A stretch of 9,984 bases of DNA, from the NCBI GenBank assembly GCA_937859895.1, contig CALMAV010000562.1, positions 1 to 9,984 on the forward strand. Reading direction: 5' to 3'. A program made the position numbers and the translations under genes. The stretch's first letter is position 1; each line of letters opens with the position of its first letter. This DNA is from an uncultured Bryobacterales bacterium (GTDB lineage Bacteria; Acidobacteriota; Terriglobia; Bryobacterales; Bryobacteraceae). Positions 1-6,352 of the stretch are shown in pieces. The notes beneath the pieces were generated by a model that saw only the letters and a list, made by a program, of their open reading frames with translations, did not search any database and was not told the DNA's origin.

Positions 1-421
1 CATCATCTTTCTTTTTGACAGCGCCGCCTCGCATGTTGGAGGCGTCGTTTAATTCATTGGCCAACTTCTCGGCCATGCTCTTATCGGGACGGCTCCGGGC
101 GTTGCCGATAATCCAGCGCAGGGCGAGACTGGTGCGGCGATTCTGGGGCACTTCCACCGGAACCTGATAATTAGCGCCACCAACGCGTCGGGTCTTCACT
201 TCCAACAGCGGCCGGACATTCTCGACAGCCTTCTTGAAAGCCTTCAACGGATCGTCGCCTGAGCGGTCTCGTAGCGTGTCCATGGCGGCATAGAAAATCT
301 TTTGCGCAGTGGTTTTTTTGCCATCCCACATCATGGAATTGACAAACTTTTCGACCAGCGTCGAATTGTAGAGCGGGGCGGGAACTACTTCACGAGGTTC
401 GGGGCGTCTGCGGCGTGGCAT
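1..421 (-). CDS. rpsG: 30S ribosomal protein S7, 3' end beyond the window
   Basis: S7 nucleates assembly of the 30S head by binding the 3' domain of 16S rRNA and lies near the E and P sites. About 140 codons are visible, beginning MPRRRRPEPREVV; the last 15-20 residues of a usual 156-residue S7 lie off the left edge. Hallmarks seen are the LVEKFVNSMMWDGKK segment, the KAVENVRPLLEVKTRRVGGANYQVPVEV block and the ALRWIIGNAR helix. The ATG at 421 lies only 3 nt past the rpsL stop, so the two are almost certainly co-transcribed and probably translationally coupled. Only weak purine-rich stretches precede the start, inside the end of rpsL. In the usual str operon fusA would follow, but that is outside the window. 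Identity is near certain from sequence. Confidence 0.97.
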   Translation of the reverse strand, partial: MPRRRRPEPREVVPAPLYNSTLVEKFVNSMMWDGKKTTAQKIFYAAMDTLRDRSGDDPLKAFKKAVENVRPLLEVKTRRVGGANYQVPVEVPQNRRTSLALRWIIGNARSRPDKSMAEKLANELNDASNMRGGAVKKKDD

Positions 422-424
422 GGC

Positions 425-841
425 TTACTTCTTACCCTTTCCTTTCGTAGGAGCGGCAGCAGCAGCACCGCCTTTGGGACGCTTGGCTCCGTACTTAGAG
501 CGGCTCTGCTTCCGGTTCGCAACACCAGCAGTATCGAGCGTGCCACGCACAATGTGGTACCGAACGCCTGGCAAGTCTTTTACGCGGCCACCTCGGATCA
601 GCACAATGGAGTGCTCCTGCAGATTGTGCCCAACGCCTGGGATATAAGTAGTTACTTCAATGCCATTCGTTAGGCGCACACGGGCCACCTTGCGCAATGC
701 CGAATTCGGCTTCTTTGGCGTAGTGGTGTAGACGCGAGTACAAACGCCACGGCGTTGCGGGCAGGCTTGCAGCGCAGGACTCGCTGTCTTATACCGGGTT
801 GGCTTGCGGCCCTTCCGGACAAGTTGATTAAAGGTCGGCAT
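425..841 (-). CDS. rpsL: 30S ribosomal protein S12
   Basis: S12 sits at the decoding centre and controls translational accuracy. The 138 residues align without gaps to E. coli S12 through residue 124: CPQRRGVCTRVYTTTPKKPN at 27-46, then GHNLQEHS and the RGGRVKDLPGVRYH loop. Lys43 and Lys88, the classic streptomycin-resistance positions, are the wild-type residues, and Asp89, the usual RimO methylthiolation site, is present. After KRPK there is an extra tail of about 14 residues (GG, five Ala, then TKGKGKK), longer than the E. coli protein. No Shine-Dalgarno sequence precedes the ATG at 841; a small hairpin abuts it instead. It is the first gene after a strong upstream promoter and is followed 3 nt later by rpsG. 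Confidence 0.98.
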   Translation of the reverse strand: MPTFNQLVRKGRKPTRYKTASPALQACPQRRGVCTRVYTTTPKKPNSALRKVARVRLTNGIEVTTYIPGVGHNLQEHSIVLIRGGRVKDLPGVRYHIVRGTLDTAGVANRKQSRSKYGAKRPKGGAAAAAPTKGKGKK

Positions 842-857
842 GCTTGATCAAACAAGC
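842..857 (-). promoter_or_regulatory. Hairpin abutting the rpsL start codon
   Basis: Read on the minus strand, the 16 nt just before the rpsL ATG are GCTTG, loop TTTGAT, CAAGC: a perfect 5-bp stem ending directly at the start codon. It occupies the place where a ribosome binding site should be, and no GGAGG-like sequence is seen in the preceding 30 nt. It may be a translational control site or simply a chance inverted repeat. That the arms are present is directly visible; the role is inferred. Confidence 0.4.
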
Positions 858-1242
858 GAACCAATCGGACGGTAGCCCGAAGGTCGCAAAGAATCCTCTT
901 AACAAGAAAAAGGTTAGAACCGGAGTACCTGCCTTCCGCCAACAGACGCTGACGAAAAGCGGAAAAGTCAACACTGCACTAATACCCTTTCTCAGAGCAT
1001 TAGCAACAACGGGCAAGAGCAAAGAACCCTAGCCGTTCCGAACATACACGAGGCTGATATAGCGTATTCACCAGCCTGAAACCGCGAGGGTAACTACTTC
1101 GGGAATGGCCCATACCGGTTTCGGCGTGACACACTTTCAAAAACAAAAGTGGTTGACCGTCCGGGTAGCGGGGCCCGACTTCCGGACACATGCTCATCAT
1201 AGAGCAAGGTAGCGCAGAAGCCGAAGAATCGACTCGCCAAAC
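842..1242 (-). promoter_or_regulatory. Long structured 5' leader of rpsL-rpsG (candidate)
   Basis: This 401-nt stretch lies between the predicted transcription start (about 1242) and the rpsL ATG and holds no convincing gene. In RNA order it contains four back-to-back inverted repeats, given here in window coordinates. The first is GTCCGG/CCGGAC, arms 1182-1187 and 1159-1164. The second is CACTTT/AAAGTG, arms 1146-1151 and 1132-1137, with an 8-nt loop. The third is GAAACCG/CGGTTTC, arms 1116-1122 and 1078-1084. The fourth is AGGCTG/CAGCCT, arms 1072-1077 and 1051-1056. The third and fourth touch. The rest (842-1050) shows no other clear structure. Ribosomal protein operons often carry autoregulatory leaders; I do not recognise this one as a named family. 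Open frames within it lack ribosome binding sites and look like chance. Confidence 0.45.
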
Positions 1243-1248
1243 TTTTCC

Positions 1249-1277
1249 AGAATAGGGTATATTCCCCCAAGTGTCAA
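1249..1277 (-). promoter_or_regulatory. Sigma-70 type promoter for rpsL-rpsG
   Basis: On the minus strand a perfect -35 TTGACA (1272-1277) is separated by exactly 17 nt from TATTCT (1249-1254), which matches the -10 consensus at 4 of 6 positions including the key first T, second A and last T. Transcription would start near 1242 and run into rpsL. It is the best promoter-like sequence in the window and fits the high demand for ribosomal proteins. It separates rpsL from rpoBC, which often precede it in other bacteria. Confidence 0.75.
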
Positions 1278-1345
1278 TAGGATAAGGCAGAGAATGGTGT
1301 TGCTCGCTATTGCACGTCGGGCTTGGCTCACAGATTTTGTTTAAG

Positions 1346-1354
1346 TGATATGGT
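1346..1354 (+). promoter_or_regulatory. Possible extended -10 element for the PEP-CTERM gene
   Basis: TG-A-TATGGT fits the extended -10 pattern (TGn then a 4 of 6 -10 match). No good -35 lies 17 nt upstream; TTGGCT lies 20 nt upstream. If used, transcription would begin near 1361, which would rule out a GTG start at 1345 and favour the ATG codons at 1381 or 1423. The evidence is short and weak. Confidence 0.25.
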
Positions 1355-1422
1355 TAGATCCGAAAGGCAGACTGGATTGTATGACTTGTCACACTCCTAA
1401 AGGGACAGTCGCAAACACTTCG

Positions 1423-2082
1423 ATGTTCCGAGCAGGACTGCTCGCACTTTTGTATATGAGCTTCTCGCATCCGACGGCACTTAGTGCTGCACCGATCGTC
1501 TTACAGGCGACAACCCTCACTTCCGTTGGATGCGGCCCCACACTAACGGGCGACAATTTTTCGCTCGACGGAGTTGGTTATAACGCTGCGAATCAAGGCT
1601 GTGGGGGACGTATAGAGGCTGTGGGCATTGGCCAACAGACTCCTCTCGTTGGTACTCTCAATGTGCCAGACAATCCCGGACGATTCGCAATAGCATATTC
1701 TAGCGCGTATCAACCGAGCCTATACAAATTTGTCCCACTACCATCTGTGCCTGACAATTTTACAGGAACTATTAGCGTGAATGTGGTTCTCTCGGGAACT
1801 GTGCAGGTCTGTCTTGCGGATGCAGGTGTCCCAACTCCTGGCGCGGCGCTATACTTCGGCTGTGATCCGCAGTTTGCTGACTTCGGAGTCATCAATATCA
1901 ATGTGGCAGGAGTGGCGTCCTACTATGCTTACAACGGAGATATCGGTATTCGGAGTTTTCTAGGCTTCTCTGGAACCTCCGCCGCTGCTCCCGAGCCAGC
2001 CCATCTCGGGCTCGCTGCCGGCGCGATCCTGTTGTTTCTCCCTTTTGTCGTGCAGCAGCAACGCCGTAGGACCCGAGCGTAA
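1423..2082 (+). CDS. PEP-CTERM sorting-domain exported protein of unknown function
   Basis: A secreted protein carrying a C-terminal PEP-CTERM signal: PEP at residues 190-192 of 219, a hydrophobic stretch (LGLAAGAILLFLPFVV) and a basic tail ending RRRTRA. Proteins of this kind are cut and anchored or released by an exosortase in the envelope; no exosortase gene is in the window. I chose the ATG at 1423 because it puts a normal signal peptide (MFRAGLLALLYMSF, cleavage near LSA-AP) at the N-terminus. The frame stays open to a GTG at 1345 and has another ATG at 1381; none of the three has a good ribosome binding site. The mature part has four cysteines (CGPTL, CGGRI, VCLAD, GCDP), perhaps two disulfides, and is rich in small and beta-prone residues. 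It appears monocistronic. Its ligand or role cannot be told from sequence. Confidence 0.85.
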   Translation: MFRAGLLALLYMSFSHPTALSAAPIVLQATTLTSVGCGPTLTGDNFSLDGVGYNAANQGCGGRIEAVGIGQQTPLVGTLNVPDNPGRFAIAYSSAYQPSLYKFVPLPSVPDNFTGTISVNVVLSGTVQVCLADAGVPTPGAALYFGCDPQFADFGVININVAGVASYYAYNGDIGIRSFLGFSGTSAAAPEPAHLGLAAGAILLFLPFVVQQQRRRTRA

Positions 2083-2112
2083 AGTGACGTTGGGTCCTGG
2101 TTTTGGCCTTTT
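2068..2112 (+). terminator. Rho-independent terminator overlapping the stop codon of the PEP-CTERM gene
   Basis: AGGACCC (2068-2074) pairs with GGGTCCT (2092-2098), and an inner GCGT/ACGT extends the stem around an AAAGTG loop. GG-TTTT-GGCC-TTTT follows. The TAA stop (2080-2082) lies in the inner arm and loop. The stem is strong; the T tract is interrupted by GGCC, so efficiency is uncertain. Confidence 0.6.
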
Positions 2113-2223
2113 GCTTGATGAGTGTGCCGTGGAAGATCGGCCGACAGCTTGTTGGTCACGACTGTCTGGGTGTCGTTAGAGCTGGCTTTGCGGGTCAGAA
2201 GAACGGCGCTTTAGAACTGCGAG

Positions 2224-2628
2224 ATGATTTCGAGAACTCAACACCTCACACTTGAAGAGTTCCGAAGCCGTTACGCCGGAGTAAAGCCGGATTTTTGAGT
2301 ACCGTTTCGGGAGCGCTAGTCAGAAATCAACGCCGACCTGGTTACACGAACTGGTACAGCGCTTAATAGCTAACATCCTGAGCGGGGCAGGATACACATC
2401 CAGAACTGAAGTTGAACTTCGAATCGTTCAGGATGGGCAACCCGTCCCAGATGTGGCAGCATCAACTCGACTAGAACACCCTACCCAACTTCGCCTTTGA
2501 AGATTGTTGTCGAAGTTCTCTCTTCCGACGACCAACAGACGGAGATTCCAGCTAAGTGTGTATGCTACGCGAACATCGGCATGCGTCTAATCGCAGTAGA
2601 AACTAAGCTGGATCTGGTGTCTCGGTGA
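2224..2628 (+). pseudogene. Uma2-family (PD-(D/E)xK nuclease fold) pseudogene with two compensating frameshifts
   Basis: No intact frame spans this region, but three adjacent pieces join into one Uma2-like protein of about 134 residues. Piece 1 (from ATG 2224) reads LTLEEFRSRYAGVKPDF and hits TGA at 2296. Piece 2, shifted by one base within a T5 run (2292-2296), reads EYRFGSASQKSTPTWLHELV and goes on to PVPDVAAS, ending at TGA 2498. Piece 3, shifted back near the C run at 2479-2481, reads YPTSPLKIVVEVLSSDDQ then EIPAKCVCYANIGMRLIAV, ending at TGA 2626. The core pattern of the family, P-D then V-E-V-L-S then K, is kept in the reconstructed product. The C-terminus is shorter than the usual 180-200 residues. 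Removing one T and adding one C restores the frame, so either true decay or two homopolymer sequencing errors could explain it. Uma2 genes are usually lone accessory genes of unclear function. Confidence 0.72.
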
Positions 2629-2661
2629 GAGTAGTGACCCGAGTCCGGTCGCGAGTTGCGA

Positions 2662-3852
2662 CTACAGTAATCGGAAGTTAACTTCCACCTGGGCCTGAAC
2701 GGCTACCGACTTGCCACCCTTCAGGGCAGGGCGGAATCGCCATTTCATCACGGCTTCGATAGCCTTTTCATCCAAACCTAAACCAAGTGGACGGACCACA
2801 TGAATTTGGTGAGGTAGACCATTAGCGTCAATAACGATAGAAAGCAGCACAGTACCGGAGTATTTCGCCTTCCGAGCCTCTTCCGAATACTCGGGTTCAA
2901 CTTTGGAGATTAAGACTGGCTGCGAAACGGCTCCACCGATTCGGTAGACTCCGCCGCCCATTCCGCCACCCTCACCAGGCCCGTACCCGTCACCATTGCC
3001 ATTACCTAAACCGGCACCTTTGCCATTGCCCAAGCCGTTTTGGCCCTGGCCGGCAGAAGTGTCAAGCATCTTGCTTAACGGATCGCCATAGTTGTCGGCT
3101 GTAATTTGGGGTGCCTGTGCAGTAATCGTAGGCACCGTCGGAAGCTTAGGCTTTTCAACCGCCAAGGTCGGGGGGATAAACGTCTTTGGCGCCTTCGGAG
3201 GTGCCACCCCGCGACTAACAGGCGTAGGCATCTTCTGTCCACCACCGCCACCACCCCCAGCTTTCACCGCAGCGGCCGGAAGTTTCAACTTCAGCGGCGC
3301 CACATAAATGATTGGGCCTGTGTCTTTCGGCTTAGCAGTAAAGACCTGCTTACGAAACACAATCAGCATGAGCGCAATCACGCCGACGTGTACCAGCAGC
3401 GAGACAGTGCCCGACTTGGTTTCCCCGCCGGCATAAGCCCCCCAGATGGTTCCGACTTCAACCGGCTTGGAGGTCACTTCTAGTGGAGCCAACTTCGGAG
3501 GATGGATGAGATCTCGGATATTGGCTACAAGCGACTTGTACCAGGGAAGCTCAAGCTTCTGCATCTCTCCGAAACGCTCGTCTTCCACCGGACGAGATGT
3601 CAGCACCAGTGGAGGAAGCTTGGGCGGGTTGATCGCTTCGCGAATGTTGCGCGCAAACGACCGGTACCAGGGCTGCTCAAAATCAGACTGCATCAGCAGC
3701 CGATCCAGATGCGAATCTTGGCCGCTCTCGGCGGCTCGTGCGCTTTCCTGTCGTTCCAACTCGCTTGTCACTGACTCTGCCATTTCTTGATCCAGCAAAA
3801 ACTTGCGCCTACTGCTTCCGGTGAGACGTGCCGAAGTTCTGCGCAGTTCCAA
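2662..3852 (-). CDS. TonB-family energy transducer with duplicated cytoplasmic module
   Basis: TonB couples the proton-driven ExbB/ExbD motor of the inner membrane to outer-membrane receptors. In order: a cytoplasmic part (1-147) with two copies of a PWY(R/K)S..NIR..PPKL.PL..TS.PVE module (61-90 and 103-132); one membrane helix (about 150-166, SLLVHVGVIALMLIVF); a periplasmic linker with a seven-Gly run (199-205), a Pro/Lys-rich stretch and a Gly/Asn-rich region (268-301); and a C-terminal TonB domain (about 302-396) with QPVLISKVEPEYSEEARKA and the WRFRPA motif. The long cytoplasmic region is unlike E. coli TonB, which is mostly periplasmic. The start at 3852 is a TTG; an ATG at 3783 would give 373 residues, and neither has a clear ribosome binding site. 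It lies about 45 nt after the hydrolase gene, probably in one operon. No exbB or exbD is adjacent. Confidence 0.93.
   Translation of the reverse strand: MELRRTSARLTGSSRRKFLLDQEMAESVTSELERQESARAAESGQDSHLDRLLMQSDFEQPWYRSFARNIREAINPPKLPPLVLTSRPVEDERFGEMQKLELPWYKSLVANIRDLIHPPKLAPLEVTSKPVEVGTIWGAYAGGETKSGTVSLLVHVGVIALMLIVFRKQVFTAKPKDTGPIIYVAPLKLKLPAAAVKAGGGGGGGQKMPTPVSRGVAPPKAPKTFIPPTLAVEKPKLPTVPTITAQAPQITADNYGDPLSKMLDTSAGQGQNGLGNGKGAGLGNGNGDGYGPGEGGGMGGGVYRIGGAVSQPVLISKVEPEYSEEARKAKYSGTVLLSIVIDANGLPHQIHVVRPLGLGLDEKAIEAVMKWRFRPALKGGKSVAVQAQVEVNFRLL
3457..3672 (-). repeat. In-frame tandem duplication inside the TonB gene (42-codon period)
   Basis: Two 90-nt segments, 3583-3672 and 3457-3546, lie 126 nt apart and encode homologous 30-residue modules. 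About two thirds of the positions are identical, including PWY, S, NIR, I, PPKL, PL, TS and PVE. The DNA copies have diverged, so the duplication is old. The second copy leads into GTIWGAY and the membrane helix. Confidence 0.85.
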
Positions 3853-3897
3853 TCGGTTTAAGGGGTGTCACGCAGGAGGGCGGCAGTCAATTTCATC

Positions 3898-4554
3898 CTA
3901 ACACTGACTTTGCGAGGTTTGGCCCAGCAAGAACGCACCTCCGTCTTGCCAAATCGAATCGAGAACATCGGTAAGCTGATGATCCGAAGAGAGAGCTACT
4001 AGTCTGGCGTTCGGATGAGTGTAGACAAAGCGACGGGAAGAGTCAACGGGAACGACCTCATCTTGCGTCCCGTGAAAGAGCAAGGCAGGCTGAGCAAAGT
4101 CAGGGATTAGAGGGTACTGTTCGGCGTCGGTCATCAATCGGTAGGAAAGTGTGCGGTTCCGGCCTTCGCCATAGTGGAAGACGGAAAGCTCGTCGGTGAT
4201 GCGCCATTGTTCCATCTGCTCCGGGCCTAAGCGCTCCTTCCAGCGCGGGAGAAAATCAAATGCGGGCGCGAGTAGCAGCAGCCGCTTGACTAAAGGATTA
4301 ACGGCCGCGGTCAACGCTGCCAGATAACCGCCTAGACTAGATCCGATTAACACTGCCGGCTCAAGTCCAATCAGTCGCTGAATGACGGCAAGCTGGGCAG
4401 TAATGGTGAGCGCTTCAAAGTTGCCTTCGGCCAGATCTGGAGCAGAGAAGTCCACTCCTGACCCGGTAAGCTGTTGCCTAAAAAACTTTGCCTTGCTTGA
4501 AGTCGGCCCGGAGGCGAAACCATGCAGGTAGAACACGCGAAGAGAATCGGCCAT
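3898..4554 (-). CDS. YqiA-like alpha/beta hydrolase (predicted esterase)
   Basis: A small cytoplasmic serine hydrolase of the YqiA/UPF0227 type, likely acting on ester substrates; the substrate is unknown. Counting from the ATG at 4554 (218 residues), it opens with the strand and oxyanion-hole motif VFYLHGFASGP, has the nucleophile elbow G-S-S-L-G-G-Y with Ser73, an acid in HGTQDEVVP (Asp165) and the catalytic His in SSDHQLTD (His192). The order and spacing fit a complete triad. I prefer ATG 4554 because family members start right before the first strand and GAGGG sits just upstream, though only 3-4 nt away; a TTG at 4563 is in frame. There is no signal peptide. It is followed by the TonB gene on the same strand, but a functional link is not evident. 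Confidence 0.85.
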   Translation of the reverse strand: MADSLRVFYLHGFASGPTSSKAKFFRQQLTGSGVDFSAPDLAEGNFEALTITAQLAVIQRLIGLEPAVLIGSSLGGYLAALTAAVNPLVKRLLLLAPAFDFLPRWKERLGPEQMEQWRITDELSVFHYGEGRNRTLSYRLMTDAEQYPLIPDFAQPALLFHGTQDEVVPVDSSRRFVYTHPNARLVALSSDHQLTDVLDSIWQDGGAFLLGQTSQSQC

Positions 4555-4761
4555 ATCCCTCAATCAATTCAGCTTTTATGTTTCGATTTGCAGACGCTTT
4601 CTGCTACCAATAGAGGTGGTTGGCGCGCAGATTCAGGTTGTAGCTGGACGCTCAGTCCCGCTGATCGAATTTCTGGCTGCTGAATGATGTAGTTTAGAGT
4701 GTTAAGACCCAGGCTAACGTACCCCAAACGGTAGCGACACGCCTAATAGGAGAACAGATTT
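4555..4761. other. Divergent intergenic region between hydrolase and acpP
   Basis: About 200 nt separate the start of the minus-strand hydrolase gene from acpP. Promoters for both directions should lie here, but I found no -35/-10 pair better than a weak match on either strand. The only clear signal is the acpP ribosome binding site AGGAGA at 4748-4753. Confidence 0.5.
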
Positions 4762-4995
4762 ATGTCAGTAGCAGAGAAGGTTAAACAGATTATTGTCGAA
4801 CAATTGGGAGTCGATGAGAATCAGGTGGATCCGACCGCCTCATTTGTAGATGACCTGGGCGCCGATTCGCTCGACATTGTTGAGCTGGTGATGGCATTCG
4901 AAGAAGCATTCGACTTAGATATCCCTGACGACGAAGCCGAGAAGATCAAGACCGTGAAGGACGCCGTCGATTACATTGAGGCGAAGAAGAAGTAG
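4762..4995 (+). CDS. acpP: Acyl carrier protein
   Basis: The 77-residue acidic four-helix carrier of growing acyl chains in type II fatty acid synthesis, in the cytoplasm. The phosphopantetheine attachment motif is D35-S36-L37 within DDLGADSLDIVELVMAFEE, so Ser36 is the modified residue as in E. coli. The rest (FDLDIPDDEAEKIKTVKDAV) is typical helix III and IV sequence, ending in a Lys-rich tail. AGGAG ends 9 nt before the ATG, a good ribosome binding site. fabF follows after 55 nt on the same strand, the usual acpP-fabF pairing. Confidence 0.98.
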   Translation: MSVAEKVKQIIVEQLGVDENQVDPTASFVDDLGADSLDIVELVMAFEEAFDLDIPDDEAEKIKTVKDAVDYIEAKKK

Positions 4996-5050
4996 TTGGT
5001 CCTTTCATCTAACAGAAGGTCAGATCGAACGTTAATTTGGAAATCGGGCT

Positions 5051-6298
5051 GTGCATCGTAGGGTAGTTGTCACGGGAGTTGGCTTAATCAGTTCAGTGGG
5101 CTCCGGCACAGAAGAGAACTGGTCAGCGATCAAATGCGGTAAGAACGGCATTGAACTCATACAGCAGTTTGATGCTACAGGATTTGCCGCGCGCATTGCG
5201 GGCGAGGTGAAGAATTTTGACCCTTTGGATTACGTCGATAAGAAAGACGTGAAAAAGATGGGCCGCTTCATTCAGTTTGCTGTTGCGGCTTCAGATTTTG
5301 CAATGAAGTCGGCGCAGCTCTCGGTGCCTGAAGAAGACTCCGAAATGTTCGGCGTCTACATTGGCAGTGGAATCGGCGGCTTTGAAGTGATTGAGCGGGA
5401 GCATCGCAACCTGCTCGAGCGCGGGCCCGGTCGCATTAGCCCGTTCTTCATCCCTTCCTGCATTGTGAATTTAGCGAGCGGCTACGTGTCGATTCGCTAT
5501 GGAGCCAAGGGACCGAACTCGGCCACGGCAACGGCCTGTACCACCAGCGCGCACTCGATCGGCGACTCGTACCGGCTGATTAAACATGGCTACGCAGACA
5601 CCATGATTTGTGGTGGCGCTGAGGCCTGTGTAACTCCCATGGGCATCGGCGGATTTGCTGCCATGCGGGCTCTATCCACGCGCAATGACGAGCCCCATAA
5701 AGCGTCGCGCCCTTGGGATAAAGGGCGCGACGGCTTTGTGGTTGGAGAAGGCTCGGGCATCCTCGTACTAGAAGAGCTGGACCGAGCGCGGAAGCGTGAC
5801 GCACCCATTCTGGCCGAGATAGTTGGTTACGGCATGAGCGGTGACGCTTTCCACATTACGGCGCCTCCGGACGATGGCAACGGTGCTTATCGTGTGATGC
5901 GAAATGCTTTGCTAGACGCAGGCATTGAGCCATCGCAGGTACAGTATGTGAATGCGCATGGAACCTCTACCGGCCAGGGTGATCGTGCCGAAACGCTGGC
6001 GATGAAGCGAGCCTTTGGTGACCATGCCTACAAGATGGCGGTCAGCTCTACCAAGTCTATGACAGGTCACTTGCTGGGTGGCGCTGGTGGGCTGGAGGCC
6101 GGCATCACAGTGTTGGCTATTCGGGATCAGATTGCTCCACCGACCATCAACCATGATGAGCCTGACGAAGGGTGCGATCTGGATTATGTGCCCAATAAGG
6201 CACGGCCGTTGGAGATTGAATACGCAGCGTCCAACAGTTTTGGCTTTGGTGGGACAAACGGCTGCCTGGTTTTTAAGAAGTACGACTCTAGGAGCTAA
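5051..6298 (+). CDS. fabF: 3-oxoacyl-[acyl-carrier-protein] synthase II (KAS II)
   Basis: Condenses acyl-ACP with malonyl-ACP to extend fatty acids, working with the AcpP encoded just upstream. At 415 residues it has the usual length. The thiolase-fold active site is complete: Cys163 in TACTTSAHS, His303 in NAHGTSTG, Lys335 and His340 in STKSMTGH, plus the C-terminal NSFGFGGTNG loop. It begins with GTG at 5051 (MHRRVVVTGVGLIS), which matches family N-termini; the ribosome binding site is poor (GGA about 11 nt upstream). Two small departures are GQGD where family members usually have P.xD after NAHGTST, and LGGAGG for the common LGAAGG. The gap to etfB is 54 nt. Confidence 0.97.
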   Translation: MHRRVVVTGVGLISSVGSGTEENWSAIKCGKNGIELIQQFDATGFAARIAGEVKNFDPLDYVDKKDVKKMGRFIQFAVAASDFAMKSAQLSVPEEDSEMFGVYIGSGIGGFEVIEREHRNLLERGPGRISPFFIPSCIVNLASGYVSIRYGAKGPNSATATACTTSAHSIGDSYRLIKHGYADTMICGGAEACVTPMGIGGFAAMRALSTRNDEPHKASRPWDKGRDGFVVGEGSGILVLEELDRARKRDAPILAEIVGYGMSGDAFHITAPPDDGNGAYRVMRNALLDAGIEPSQVQYVNAHGTSTGQGDRAETLAMKRAFGDHAYKMAVSSTKSMTGHLLGGAGGLEAGITVLAIRDQIAPPTINHDEPDEGCDLDYVPNKARPLEIEYAASNSFGFGGTNGCLVFKKYDSRS

Positions 6299-6352
6299 CC
6301 CGCTCTCCTTCTGTTCTCTGTCTCCGACTTCGGCATACTGGAGTTGCAGGGA

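Noticed and set aside
844..1032. 62-codon Lys-rich plus-strand open frame opposite the rpsL leader
   Set aside because: Starts with TTG without a ribosome binding site and lies antisense to the leader of a highly expressed operon; no family resemblance.
1051..1187. tRNA, tmRNA or a known riboswitch in the rpsL leader
   Set aside because: No cloverleaf, no GTTCGA T-loop and no recognisable riboswitch core; the paired arms do not fit these folds.
1000..1200. 66-codon minus-strand open frame in the rpsL leader, a possible leader peptide
   Set aside because: No ribosome binding site, no amino acid run suggesting attenuation, and its sequence is better explained by the paired arms of the leader hairpins.
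1378..1392. C-M-T-C-H, a CxxCH heme c motif, in the open frame upstream of the PEP-CTERM signal peptide
   Set aside because: It lies before the signal peptide if the frame is started at GTG 1345, where heme attachment could not happen, and I place the real start at 1423. A chance match.
2648..2662. GTCGC-GAGTT-GCGAC hairpin after the TonB stop as a terminator
   Set aside because: Only 5 bp and no T tract follows on the minus strand.
2673..2686. 14-nt perfect palindrome GGAAGTTAACTTCC near the end of the TonB gene
   Set aside because: It encodes normal TonB-domain residues (EVNF) and is an AT-centred coding coincidence; there is no second copy in the window and no promoter next to it.
4564..4761. 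Possible promoter pairs for acpP, such as TTGCAG with TAGAGG
   Set aside because: Only about 3 of 6 matches in each box; not better than chance.
6291..6320. Weak GGAGC/GCTC hairpin after the fabF stop as a terminator before etfB
   Set aside because: Short stem with a bulge and a broken T/C-rich tail; the gene spacing fits continued transcription into etfB.
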